DNA of 64,000 bases from Novosphingobium sp. NDB2Meth1 (GTDB lineage Bacteria > Pseudomonadota > Alphaproteobacteria > Sphingomonadales > Sphingomonadaceae), in assembly GCF_900117425.1 (NCBI RefSeq), contig NZ_FPEH01000016.1, positions 248,001-312,000 of the forward strand, written 5' to 3'. Shown here one piece after another: positions 7,212-15,553 of this stretch. How positions within the stretch are numbered: the stretch's first letter is position 1; every line of letters begins with the position of its first letter. The notes under the pieces were generated by a model. The model worked only from the letters and a program-made list of their open reading frames with translations. It did not search any database and was not told the origin of the DNA. Both the position numbers and the translations under genes were made by a program.

Positions 7212-9833
7212 ATGAACGACCTCTCTGGCACGCCCGCCCTGCCCGCCACTGTCATCCAGCGCCTCGATTACCGCCCGCCCGAGTGGCAGGTGCCGGAAAT
7301 CGCGCTCGATTTCGCGCTCTCGCTCACCGCGACGCGGGTGCGCGCCGATCTGGTGGTGGAGCGCGCCGGGCCGGCGTCCGGCCCGCTGCGGCTCGACGGC
7401 GATGGCATCACGGCCAAGTCCGTGCTGGTCGACGGCGCAGCGCACAACGATTGGCGCATGGACGGCAGCCGGCTCGTGATCGACCTGCCGGGTGATCGCC
7501 ACACGGTCACCATCGAGACCGAAATCGACCCGACTGCCAATACCCAGCTCTCCGGCCTCTATGCCTCGAACGGCATGCTCTGCACCCAGTGCGAGGCGGA
7601 AGGGTTCCGCCGCATCACGTTCTTCCCGGATCGGCCCGACGTGCTCAGCGTCTATTCGGTGCGGATGGCTGGCGACAAGGCGGCTTTCCCGGTCCTCCTT
7701 TCCAACGGCAATCCGGTCGCGAGCGGAGAGAACGCGGACGGCACGCACTGGGCCGAATGGCACGATCCCTGGCCCAAGCCCTCGTACCTCTTCGCGCTCG
7801 TCGCGGGCGATCTCGTCGCCTCGCGTGACAGCTTCACCACCCGCTCGGGCCGCCGTGTCGATCTCGCCATCTATGTCCGCGCCGGGGACGAGACGCGCAC
7901 CGGGCACGCCATGAAGGCGCTGATCGATTCGATGCGCTGGGACGAGCAAGTCTATGGCCGCGAGTACGACCTCGACTTGTTCAACATCGTCGCCGTTTCC
8001 GATTTCAACGCGGGCGCGATGGAGAACAAGGGCCTCAACGTCTTCAACACGCGCTATATCCTCGCCGATCCGGAAACCGCGACCGACGGCGACTACGACG
8101 CGATCGAAGGGGTCGTCGCGCATGAATACTTCCACAACTGGTCGGGCAACCGCGTCACCTGCCGGGACTGGTTCCAGCTGAGCCTCAAGGAAGGCTTCAC
8201 CGTGCTGCGCGACCAGCAGTTCAGCGCGGACATGGGCTCGGCCCCGGTCAAGCGGATCGAGGACGTGCGTATCCTGCGCGCCGCGCAGTTCCCGGAGGAT
8301 TCAGGACCGCTCGCGCACCCGATCCGCCCGGATTCCTATCAGGAGATCAGCAACTTCTACACCGCGACCGTCTACAACAAGGGCGCCGAGGTGATCCGCA
8401 TGATGACGGTGCTGGCAGGCCCCGAGCGCTTCCGGGCGGGGACCGACCTCTATTTCGAACGGCACGACGGCGAGGCGGCGACTTGCGAGGATTTCGTCAA
8501 GGCGATCGAGGACGGCGCAGGACTCGACCTCAAGCAGTTCCGCCGCTGGTACGAGCAGGCCGGCACTCCGCGCGTCACTGCCAAGCTGACGCATGAAGGC
8601 GATACCGCCACGCTGACGCTGAGCCAGACCGTGCCCGCCACGCCAGGCCAGCCGAACAAGCAGCCGATGGTCATCCCGCTGCGCACCGCGCTGTTTGACC
8701 GCGCCACCGGAAAACACGCGGGCGAGCAATTGCTTGTCCTGACTGAAGCTGAGCAGAGCTTTACGTTCGACGGGTTCGACGCGCCGCCCGTGCTCTCGAT
8801 CAATCGCGGCTTCTCCGCCCCCGTCGCGATCGACATGCCGCTCCAGGCCGCGGACCTCGTCTTCCTTGCCGCGCACGACGATGATCCCTTCGCGCGCTAC
8901 GAAGCGATGCAGCAGCTGATGGTCCGCCACCTCGTCGCCGCCGTTTCGGGCGACCTGACCGACGCGGCCCGCGCCGAAGGCCTGGACGCCATCCGCGATG
9001 TCTATGCCGCAGTGCTGGCCGATACCGCGCTTGACGATCTGATGCGCGGCGAGCTGATCATCCTCCCCGGCGAAGGCTATATCGCCGAGCAGATCGCGCA
9101 GGCCGATCCTTCGCGTATCCATGCCGAGCGCGAGGCATTGAAGCGCTGGCTGGGCAGCGAGCTCGCCGCCCAATGGCACGCGCTGCACGACCGCTGCACC
9201 GCCGTGCCCTACAGCCTCGAGGCCGCCGCAAGGGGCGCGCGCAAGCTCAAGACGCAGGCGCTGGTCTACCTCGCTGCCAGCGATCCGGTCGAAGCCGCCC
9301 GCCGCGCCAAGGCGCAATACGATGCGGCGGACAACATGACCGACCGGCAGGGCGCGCTGATGGTCCTCGCCGGCATCAGCACCGCCGCGTGCGATGAAGC
9401 CCGCCGCGCCGCGCTCGCCGATTTCCATGCGCGCTTTGCCGGGAATGCCTTGGTGATCGACAAGTGGTTCTCGATCCAGGCGGGCGCGCTTCACCCCGAG
9501 ACGCTGAAGCACGTCACCGCGCTGGCCGAGCATCCCGATTTCACGATGACCAACCCCAACCGCGTCCGCGCGCTCTACATGGCCTTCGCCGCCAATCCGC
9601 AGGCGTTCCATGCGGCGGACGGCGCGGGCTACCGGATGATCGCGGACCTCATCCTCAAGCTCGATCCGATCAACGGCAATGTCGCCGCGCGCTTCGTCCC
9701 GCCGCTCGGCCGCTGGCGCCGGATTGAACCCGCGCGCGCGGCGCTGATGCGTGCCGAGCTCGAACGCATCGCCGCCGCCCCCGGCCTGTCGCGCGATGTC
9801 AGCGAGCAGGTGAGCAAGAGCCTGAACGGATGA
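7212..9833 (+). CDS. pepN: Aminopeptidase N (M1 family)
   Basis: Zinc aminopeptidase removing N-terminal residues in peptide turnover. With the ATG at 7212 the product is 873 residues, close to the 870 of the Escherichia coli enzyme. GAMEN is at 268-272, and the zinc ligands are His304 and His308 (HEYFH) and Glu327 (LSLKEGF), with the same 18-residue spacing as the reference. The downstream catalytic tyrosine lies in NFYTATVYNKGAEVIRMM, and the C-terminal helical ARM-like region specific to the bacterial PepN branch is complete. An in-frame ATG 51 bases upstream is possible but adds a non-conserved extension. The stop overlaps the next start (ATGA), linking it to pgeF. Confidence 0.95.
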   Translation: MNDLSGTPALPATVIQRLDYRPPEWQVPEIALDFALSLTATRVRADLVVERAGPASGPLRLDGDGITAKSVLVDGAAHNDWRMDGSRLVIDLPGDRHTVTIETEIDPTANTQLSGLYASNGMLCTQCEAEGFRRITFFPDRPDVLSVYSVRMAGDKAAFPVLLSNGNPVASGENADGTHWAEWHDPWPKPSYLFALVAGDLVASRDSFTTRSGRRVDLAIYVRAGDETRTGHAMKALIDSMRWDEQVYGREYDLDLFNIVAVSDFNAGAMENKGLNVFNTRYILADPETATDGDYDAIEGVVAHEYFHNWSGNRVTCRDWFQLSLKEGFTVLRDQQFSADMGSAPVKRIEDVRILRAAQFPEDSGPLAHPIRPDSYQEISNFYTATVYNKGAEVIRMMTVLAGPERFRAGTDLYFERHDGEAATCEDFVKAIEDGAGLDLKQFRRWYEQAGTPRVTAKLTHEGDTATLTLSQTVPATPGQPNKQPMVIPLRTALFDRATGKHAGEQLLVLTEAEQSFTFDGFDAPPVLSINRGFSAPVAIDMPLQAADLVFLAAHDDDPFARYEAMQQLMVRHLVAAVSGDLTDAARAEGLDAIRDVYAAVLADTALDDLMRGELIILPGEGYIAEQIAQADPSRIHAEREALKRWLGSELAAQWHALHDRCTAVPYSLEAAARGARKLKTQALVYLAASDPVEAARRAKAQYDAADNMTDRQGALMVLAGISTAACDEARRAALADFHARFAGNALVIDKWFSIQAGALHPETLKHVTALAEHPDFTMTNPNRVRALYMAFAANPQAFHAADGAGYRMIADLILKLDPINGNVAARFVPPLGRWRRIEPARAALMRAELERIAAAPGLSRDVSEQVSKSLNG

Positions 9834-10594
9834 GCGAGCGGCCCGAAGTCCTCACCCAACCGGCGCTGTCAGGCGCTGCGCACGGTTTCCTCGGCCGGCG
9901 CGGCGGGGTGAGCCAAGGCCTCCATGCCGGGCTCAACGTCAGCTACAGCGAGGACGAACCCGCGCACACCGCCGAAAACCGGCGCCGCGCTGGCGAGGCC
10001 GTGCTGCCGGGCGCGCGGCTGCTGACCTGCTACCAGATCCATTCGCCCGATGTGGTGACCGTCACCGCGCCGTGGGCGGATGCCGACCGGCCCAAGGCCG
10101 ATGCGCTCGTCACAGACCGGCCCGGCCTGCTCCTCGGTGTGCTCACCGCCGATTGCGCGCCGGTGCTGTTCCACGATGCCGAGGCCGGGGTGATCGGCGC
10201 GGCCCACGCCGGATGGAAAGGCGCCATCGGCGGGGTGACCGACCGCACTGTGGAAGCGATGGAAGCCCTCGGCGCTGACCGTTCCCGCATCGCTGCCGTG
10301 GTCGGCCCCTGCATCGCGCAGAAGAGCTATGAAGTGGACGCGGGCTTCGAAGCGCGTTTCACCGGCGAAGCTGCCGAGAACGTCCGCTTCTTCCGCGCGG
10401 GCCGCGCCGGGCACAGCTGGTTCGATCTGGAGGGCTATGTCGCCGCGCGCCTCGCCGCGTTCGGTGTCGGCACTGTCGGGATGCTGGGCGAGGACACCTA
10501 TTCGCAGGCCGAGCGCTTCTACTCGTTCCGCCGCTCCACCCATGCCGGGGAAGCGGGCTACGGCCGCCAGATTTCGCTGATCGGGCTGCGATAG
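9830..10594 (+). CDS. pgeF: Peptidoglycan editing factor PgeF / purine nucleoside phosphorylase (YfiH/LACC1 family)
   Basis: A 254-residue protein of the laccase-domain (DUF152) family. Conserved metal and active-site segments are visible: LLTCYQIHSPDVV, VLTADCAPVLF, GAAHAGWKGAIGGV and VGPCIAQKSYEV, with the C-terminal YSFRRSTHAGEAGYGRQISLI. In Escherichia coli the homologue removes L-serine-containing muropeptides; in other organisms the family shows purine nucleoside phosphorylase activity. Which reaction applies here cannot be read from sequence. It starts within the pepN stop codon, so both are made from one message. It ends 22 bases before a long perfect inverted repeat. Confidence 0.88.
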   Translation: MSERPEVLTQPALSGAAHGFLGRRGGVSQGLHAGLNVSYSEDEPAHTAENRRRAGEAVLPGARLLTCYQIHSPDVVTVTAPWADADRPKADALVTDRPGLLLGVLTADCAPVLFHDAEAGVIGAAHAGWKGAIGGVTDRTVEAMEALGADRSRIAAVVGPCIAQKSYEVDAGFEARFTGEAAENVRFFRAGRAGHSWFDLEGYVAARLAAFGVGTVGMLGEDTYSQAERFYSFRRSTHAGEAGYGRQISLIGLR

Positions 10595-10616
10595 AAAATC
10601 CCCCCAACTCACGAAC

Positions 10617-10677
10617 CGCTCATGCTGAGCTTGTCGAAGCATCGCGCCAGCATCCTTCGACAAGCTCAGCATGAGCG
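10617..10677. repeat. Perfect 23-base inverted repeat (REP-like, GAGCTTGTCGAAG family)
   Basis: The arms 10617-10639 and 10655-10677 are exact reverse complements around a 15-base loop. The element sits between the convergent pgeF and HAD genes, where it can act as a bidirectional terminator. A second copy occurs at 18213-18288. The core GAGCTTGTCGAAG is a dispersed intergenic repeat known from many Proteobacteria. Confidence 0.85.
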
Positions 10678-10690
10678 GGGTGGGGGTTTG

Positions 10691-11305
10691 TCAGAGCAGC
10701 CCCAACCCCCGCAGATCGGCTTCCAGCGCCTCTGCCCCGCGCGTGAAGTGATGCACCTGCCAGCCGAGCGCCGCCGCGCTGGCGATGTTCGCCGCATTGT
10801 CGTCGATGAACAGCATCCGCTCCGGCGAATGGCCGAAGCGCTGCGCCGCCAGCTGGAAGATTGCCGGATCGGGCTTCACCAGCCGCTCGGCACCGCTCAC
10901 CACGATATCGCCCATGTGGTCCAGCACCGGGAACGTCGGGCGGAACATGGCGAAGGTGTCCGCACCGAAATTGGTGATCGAGAATTGCGGTACGCCGCGC
11001 GCGGCCAGCGCTTCGACCAGCGCAGGGGTACCTTCGATCGGCCCCGGAATCGTATCCAGCCAGCGCGGCGCATAGGCTTCGATCAGCGCGCGATGCTCGG
11101 GGTATTCGGCCACCTTCTCGGCGATCAGGTCCGCCAACGGCTCGCCCGCATCGTGGCGGAAATGCCATGGCACGGTGACGACATGCGCGAGGAACCAGTC
11201 CAGCTGAGCCGGATCATCGATCAGCTTTTCATAGAGATAGCGGATCGACCACTGCACCAGCACGTGGCCGATATCCCAGACGACAGCATCGACCTTGTCG
11301 CTCAT
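10691..11305 (-). CDS. HAD-superfamily hydrolase (YihX-like)
   Basis: A 204-residue cytoplasmic phosphatase-like protein. Motif I is WDIGHVLVQW, where the usual second aspartate (DxD) is replaced by glycine; motif II is ITNFGAD; the lysine motif is LVKPDPAIF; and motif IV is LFIDDNAANI. This pattern matches the YihX/epoxide-hydrolase N-terminal branch of the HAD group, some members of which dephosphorylate alpha-D-glucose 1-phosphate. The ATG at 11305 is preceded by a GGAGGGA ribosome-binding site; a GTG 18 bases upstream is less likely. The DxG change is also seen in other YihX-type proteins, so activity is not excluded. Confidence 0.85.
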   Translation of the reverse strand: MSDKVDAVVWDIGHVLVQWSIRYLYEKLIDDPAQLDWFLAHVVTVPWHFRHDAGEPLADLIAEKVAEYPEHRALIEAYAPRWLDTIPGPIEGTPALVEALAARGVPQFSITNFGADTFAMFRPTFPVLDHMGDIVVSGAERLVKPDPAIFQLAAQRFGHSPERMLFIDDNAANIASAAALGWQVHHFTRGAEALEADLRGLGLL

Positions 11306-11428
11306 GCCGATCCCTCCTTCCACACATGCAAAAAGCCCCCGCAGTTCGCGGAGGCCTCTGCCGGTTCAAGACCGTTCGACTGCAAACCACTCCGCCGAAG
11401 CGGAGCGCGCGCAATCAGCAGGGATTGA

Positions 11429-11554
11429 TTACCCTTGGCGCGCCTTGAAGCGCTTCTGGGTCTTGTTGATGACGTAAGTGCGGCCGCGGCGGCGGATCAC
11501 GCGGTTGTCCCGGTGACGATCCTTGAGCGACTTCAGGCTGTTGCGAATCTTCAT
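11429..11554 (-). CDS. rpmJ: 50S ribosomal protein L36
   Basis: A 41-residue, strongly basic protein beginning [19 protein letters not shown] and ending KRFKARQG. It is a component of the large ribosomal subunit near the peptidyl-transferase region. The sequence lacks the zinc-binding cysteine/histidine set of the 37-residue form and matches the longer cysteine-free version usual in alphaproteobacteria. The start is the ATG at 11554; the open frame extends further upstream without similarity. The gene is monocistronic, located between the HAD hydrolase and galE. Assignment is firm. Confidence 0.95.
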   Translation of the reverse strand: MKIRNSLKSLKDRHRDNRVIRRRGRTYVINKTQKRFKARQG

Positions 11555-11637
11555 GACGAATCCTTTTGCCCGAGCCGACCGGGCCGAAATTGGAACGCGG
11601 CGGTTATGCGCGCCCCGCACGAAAGTCAACCAAGGAC

Positions 11638-12642
11638 TCAGGCGTCCCCGCGGATCTCGGTCAGTTTCCTTTCCCACGCCAGTGCATGGCTCACGATCAC
11701 GTCGAGATCGGCATACTTCGGCACCCAGGGCAGCGTCGCCTTGATGCGGCGGTTGTCCGAAATCAGCGAATCGGGATCGCCCGCGCGGCGGCCTTCCAGC
11801 TTGCGCTCGATCTTGCGGTTGGTCACGCGGTCCACCGCATCGAGCACCTCGAGCACCGAGAACCCCTGACCATAGCCGCAGTTCATTGTCAGCGAACGCT
11901 GCGGCTCCGCAATCAACGCCTCCAGCGCCAGAACATGCGCTGCGGCGAGGTCCGACACATGGATATAGTCGCGCACCCCGGTCCCGTCGGGCGTGTCGAA
12001 ATCGGTGCCGAACACGCCGACATGGCTGCGCTTGCCGAGCGCGGCTTCGACCGCGACCTTGATCAGGTGCGTCGCCCCCGCCGTCGATTGTCCGGTGCGC
12101 GCTTCCGGGTCCGCCCCCGCCACATTGAAATAGCGCAGTGCGCAGTAATTCAGCGGATGCGCCCGCGCGGTATCGGCCAGCATCGTCTCGGTCATCAGCT
12201 TCGACATGCCGTAGGGATTGATCGGCGACTTGGGGCTGTCTTCGGTGACAGGCGAGACTTCCGGAATGCCGTAGGTCGCGGCAGTCGAAGAGAAGATGAA
12301 ATGCTTCACCCCCGCCTCGACCGCGGCGGCGATCAGCGCGCGGCTCTTGGCGGTATTGTTGTGATAGTACTTGAGCGGGTTCTCGACCGATTCGGGCACG
12401 ATGATCGACCCGGCGAAATGCATCACCGCGCCGATCTTCTGCTCGGCAAAGATGCGCGCCAGCAGCGCGCCGTCCTCGATATCGCCTTCATAGAGCGGCA
12501 CGCCATCGGGAATCGCGAAGCGGAAGCCCGTGGTCAGGTTGTCGATCACCGCAACGGGCCAGCCCGCATCCTGCAGCGCCAGCACCGCGTGGCTGCCGAT
12601 GTACCCGGCGCCGCCGGTAACGAGAACGGGAACCTGGCCCAT
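11638..12642 (-). CDS. galE: UDP-glucose 4-epimerase
   Basis: Extended short-chain dehydrogenase of 334 residues interconverting UDP-glucose and UDP-galactose (possibly also the N-acetyl forms), supplying sugars for envelope polysaccharides. The NAD-binding motif is [12 protein letters not shown] at 8-19. The catalytic residues are in SST (118-120) and the Tyr144/Lys148 pair in NPYGMSK. The sequences IDNLTTGF and [15 protein letters not shown] are typical GalE. The start at 12642 ([11 protein letters not shown]) has a GGGGAG ribosome-binding site about 10 bases upstream. It is divergent from the DUF4136 pair. No galactose operon genes are adjacent, so a polysaccharide role is more likely than galactose catabolism. 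Confidence 0.93.
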   Translation of the reverse strand: MGQVPVLVTGGAGYIGSHAVLALQDAGWPVAVIDNLTTGFRFAIPDGVPLYEGDIEDGALLARIFAEQKIGAVMHFAGSIIVPESVENPLKYYHNNTAKSRALIAAAVEAGVKHFIFSSTAATYGIPEVSPVTEDSPKSPINPYGMSKLMTETMLADTARAHPLNYCALRYFNVAGADPEARTGQSTAGATHLIKVAVEAALGKRSHVGVFGTDFDTPDGTGVRDYIHVSDLAAAHVLALEALIAEPQRSLTMNCGYGQGFSVLEVLDAVDRVTNRKIERKLEGRRAGDPDSLISDNRRIKATLPWVPKYADLDVIVSHALAWERKLTEIRGDA

Positions 12643-12781
12643 GCGAATCACTCCCCTCAGCAAATGCTGCAATGCAGTAGCAGGCTCGCCATGCGTTGGA
12701 ATCGACAAACAATCCGTTCAGGTGGCTGACATGCGCCCGGACCTAGGATTTACCGTCGGTCGTTTACCTGAAAGTCCTGTG

Positions 12782-13492
12782 ATGAAGGCTACCACTGCTC
12801 TCGCTGCCTTGCTGCTCGCCTGCGCCGCCACGCCCGCACTGGCGCAAGGCATGCCCGGCGAAGAGCGATGGGGCGGCGGGGGCGGCTGGCAGGATAGGGG
12901 TCCCGATCCGCGCTATCCTGCTGCGCGCCAGACCGCGCAGCCCTCGAAGAAGATCGACGTGACGGCCTATCGTGCCGCCGATGCCGAAGCCCTGCTCGGC
13001 AAGGGCCGCATCGTGGTGAGCCGCATGGCGAGCGATGCCGGCGACAACGAGGACGGCAAGCTCCCCGTCTATGAAGCCGCCATTATCGACGAACTCGCCC
13101 GGCGCGGCTATGACACGGCGACAGCACTCGATCCCGACCAGATCGCCGAGATCGGGGTCAGCCACAGCGTGGCCGTCCCCGAGGAGGCCCCGCACAGGAA
13201 GGTCAGCGGCGCCATGAGCACCACCGTCAGCAATCGCGGCAGCGGCTTCGGCCTCGCGCTCGCGGTCGATCTCACCAAGCCGGCCAAGGCGATCATTTCC
13301 ACCCGGCTCGATCTGCGCATCCGCGACAAGGCCACGGGCCGCGTCCTGTGGGAAGGCCACGCCGAGGGCGAGGCACGCGAGGAAGACGGCGGGATCAACA
13401 ACAGCCAGATGGCCGCCCGCCTCGCCACCGCTCTCCTCAAGCAGTTCCCGGACGGCCAGGTCGTCCAGCCGCTCGCGGCGGTGACACCGTGA
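12782..13492 (+). CDS. Exported DUF4136-like protein, first of a pair
   Basis: A 236-residue protein with a clear signal peptide (MKATTALAALLLACAATPALA, cleavage after ALA). A Gly/Arg/Pro-rich linker follows (residues about 24-55), then a mixed alpha/beta domain containing LPVYEAAIIDELARRGYD and IISTRLDLRIRDKATGRVLW. These same elements recur in the next gene, so the two are paralogues. The second resembles DUF4136 more strongly; this one is assigned by similarity to it. No lipobox is seen, so a soluble periplasmic location is likely. The stop overlaps the GTG start of the next gene. Function unknown; related domains are found in envelope-stress or lipoprotein families. Confidence 0.7.
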   Translation: MKATTALAALLLACAATPALAQGMPGEERWGGGGGWQDRGPDPRYPAARQTAQPSKKIDVTAYRAADAEALLGKGRIVVSRMASDAGDNEDGKLPVYEAAIIDELARRGYDTATALDPDQIAEIGVSHSVAVPEEAPHRKVSGAMSTTVSNRGSGFGLALAVDLTKPAKAIISTRLDLRIRDKATGRVLWEGHAEGEAREEDGGINNSQMAARLATALLKQFPDGQVVQPLAAVTP

Positions 13493-14073
13493 GGGCCCGC
13501 CTGTTCCTCGCGGCGCTGGTGCTGGCCGCCTCACCCGCCTTGGCCGCTCCGGTGGAGGTCACGCGCTTCCACACGCCGGACAGCATCACGACGCTCGGCC
13601 GCAACACCGTGGCCGTTGTCGCCGCGCCCGGCACCGATCCGAACAGCCTCGAAATCCGCGCCTGGCTTCAGGCCGTGGAGGCTGAGCTTGCCGCGCTCAA
13701 GTTCGGCACTGCGACGCCCGGCGCCGCCGATGCCGTCGCCGAAGTGCGCGTCGAGCGCGAAGTGCAGCGCACCGAACGCCAGCGCGGACCGGTCTCGGTT
13801 GGCGTCGGCGGCGCGACCGGCGGGTGGAACAGCGGCGTCGGGCTCGGCCTCGGCTTCAATCTTGGCGGCGGCCCCAAGGCGCGCGTCCATACCCGGCTCG
13901 TCGTCACCATCCGCAGCCGCACGACAGGCCTTTCGCTGTGGGAAGGCCGCGCCGACAACATCGAGAACGAGAAAGCAAAGGCCGCTTCGGTCGATCAGGC
14001 CGCACCGCGCTTGGCCCATGCCTTGTTCTCGGGCTTTCCCGGAACCTCGGGGGCGACTATCACGGTCAAATGA
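13489..14073 (+). CDS. Exported DUF4136-family protein, second of the pair
   Basis: A 194-residue protein whose GTG start at 13489 overlaps the previous stop. The signal peptide [19 protein letters not shown] is cleaved after ALA. The mature domain has the DUF4136 pattern: [42 protein letters not shown], the glycine-rich strand [20 protein letters not shown], and [20 protein letters not shown]. The glycine-rich segment is characteristic of family members predicted to associate with the outer membrane. It ends by overlapping the M14 peptidase start (ATGA), so three genes are translationally coupled. Role unknown. Confidence 0.78.
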   Translation: MRARLFLAALVLAASPALAAPVEVTRFHTPDSITTLGRNTVAVVAAPGTDPNSLEIRAWLQAVEAELAALKFGTATPGAADAVAEVRVEREVQRTERQRGPVSVGVGGATGGWNSGVGLGLGFNLGGGPKARVHTRLVVTIRSRTTGLSLWEGRADNIENEKAKAASVDQAAPRLAHALFSGFPGTSGATITVK

Positions 14074-15203
14074 CCAATGATCCGATCAGCATCGACGCCG
14101 GCTTTGACAGCGGCAATATTGAAGTCCTGAGCATCGACGGCGCCACCGCCCGGCTCGCCATCCGGCGCGACAATGCCTCCGAATTCTTCCAGTGGTTCCA
14201 CTTCCGCGTCGGCGGCTGCGCGGGCCGGACGCTGGAACTGAAGATCACCGGCCTTGCCGCCGCCGCCTATCCCGATGGCTGGACCCACTACCGCGCCTGC
14301 GTCTCCGAAGACCGCGACATCTGGTACCGCGCCGAGACCCGCTATGACGCGGCAGTCGACGGCGGCACGATGACGATCCGCTACACCCCGCAGTCCGCCA
14401 CCTGCTCGTTCGCCTATTTCGCGCCCTATTCGATGGAGCGGCACCACGATCTCGTCGCCGAAGTGGCCGCCAGCGAAGGCGTCACCCACCGCGTGCTGGG
14501 CCGCAGTCTCGATGGCCAGCCGATCGATTGCCTCTCGCTGGGAGAAGGCGAGAAGCAGGTCTGGCTCATCGCGCGCCAGCACCCCGGCGAATCGATGGCC
14601 GAATGGTGGATGGAAGGCGCGCTCGACATGCTGACCGATCCCGCTGATCCGCATGCCCGCAAGCTGCGCCAGCTTTGCCGCTTCCACATCGTGCCCAATT
14701 GCAATCCCGATGGTTCGCGCCGCGGGCATCTGCGGACCAATGCCGCGGGTGTGAACCTCAACCGCGAATGGCACGAACCGAGCGCCGAGCGTTCGCCCGA
14801 AGTGCTCGCAATCCGCGGTGCCATGGACGAGACCGGCGTCCACTTCGCGATGGACGTCCATGGCGACGAGGCGATCCCCGCCGTGTTCTTTGCGGGCTTC
14901 GAAGGCATCCCCGGCTGGACCGAAGCGCAGGGCGAGGCCTATCGCCGCTACCGCGCGATCCTCGAGCGCCGCACGCCCGATTTTCAGACGAAGCGCGGCT
15001 ATCCGGTCGCGCGGCCCGGCAAGGCCAATCTGTCGATGGCGACCAACCAGATCGCGCAGCGTTTCGGCGCCGTCTCGATGACGCTGGAAATGCCCTTCAA
15101 GGACAACGACGACCTGCCTGATCCGGCGCAGGGCTGGAGCCCCGAACGCAGCAAGCTGCTGGCGCGCGAATGCCTCGCTTCGCTGCTTGAATGGCTGGCC
15201 TGA
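14070..15203 (+). CDS. M14-family zinc carboxypeptidase (cytosolic carboxypeptidase-like)
   Basis: A 377-residue protein with no signal peptide. The first 125 residues form a beta domain ([25 protein letters not shown]) like the N-domain of the Nna1/CCP branch of M14 peptidases. Zinc ligands are His171 and Glu174 (RQHPGES) and His264 (MDVHGDE); the substrate-binding stretch is [20 protein letters not shown] and the catalytic glutamate is Glu340 (SMTLEMP). All catalytic residues are therefore present. Eukaryotic homologues trim glutamates from tubulin; bacterial substrates are unknown. Coupling to two exported DUF4136 proteins is odd because this enzyme appears cytoplasmic. Confidence 0.88.
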   Translation: MTNDPISIDAGFDSGNIEVLSIDGATARLAIRRDNASEFFQWFHFRVGGCAGRTLELKITGLAAAAYPDGWTHYRACVSEDRDIWYRAETRYDAAVDGGTMTIRYTPQSATCSFAYFAPYSMERHHDLVAEVAASEGVTHRVLGRSLDGQPIDCLSLGEGEKQVWLIARQHPGESMAEWWMEGALDMLTDPADPHARKLRQLCRFHIVPNCNPDGSRRGHLRTNAAGVNLNREWHEPSAERSPEVLAIRGAMDETGVHFAMDVHGDEAIPAVFFAGFEGIPGWTEAQGEAYRRYRAILERRTPDFQTKRGYPVARPGKANLSMATNQIAQRFGAVSMTLEMPFKDNDDLPDPAQGWSPERSKLLARECLASLLEWLA

Positions 15204-15247
15204 GCGCCTTAACGACTTGTTAGGCACTGCGGGCGCATGCTTGATAC

Positions 15248-15373
15248 ATGTCCCGCGCTATCGCCCTCGTTGCTGCACCTGCCGCCCCTGTGGCGGAAAT
15301 GCTGCGTTCGGCCGTGGTGCTCGGCTGCGCGCTTGCGCTGATCCTCGCCGGCCGCGCCTTCCCGCTGCTTTGA
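15248..15373 (+). CDS. Possible small membrane protein (41 aa)
   Basis: An ATG-initiated ORF, MSRAIALVAAPAAPVAEMLR, followed by a hydrophobic helix (SAVVLGCALALILAGRAF) and a stop at 15371-15373. One predicted membrane span and a short positively charged N-terminus would suit a small inner-membrane protein. There is no strong ribosome-binding site and no recognised family, so this may be chance. It lies between the M14 peptidase and the siderophore receptor. Confidence 0.4.
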   Translation: MSRAIALVAAPAAPVAEMLRSAVVLGCALALILAGRAFPLL

Positions 15374-15502
15374 GCGCAGCAAGCCCCCAAACCTTCTGAA
15401 ACGTCTGAACTACTGAACGAACAGGCCTGTCATCGGGCCTGCGCCTTGTCGCGTCCGCCGAACGCAATTTTCGCGAAGGATTCTCAATATCATCCTTGCA
15501 TG

Positions 15503-15519
15503 TGCGAATGACTCGCAAT
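15503..15519. promoter_or_regulatory. Candidate Fur/iron-responsive operator
   Basis: The imperfect palindrome TGCGAATGACTCGCAAT (GCGA/TCGC half-sites) lies 34 bases before the siderophore-receptor start. Alphaproteobacterial iron regulators bind AT-rich versions of such TGCNAAT/ATTNGCA dyads. Position and gene context support iron repression; the match itself is partial. Confidence 0.4.
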
Positions 15520-15553
15520 AGAGCGATTCTTGAGAATGCCTCTCAAGAAGGAA

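Noticed and set aside
5763..8135. A single 790-residue protein joining the M48 protease with upstream sequence
   Set aside because: The extra N-terminal 356 residues are the antisense of pepN. The protease has its own ATG with a signal-like sequence at 7067.
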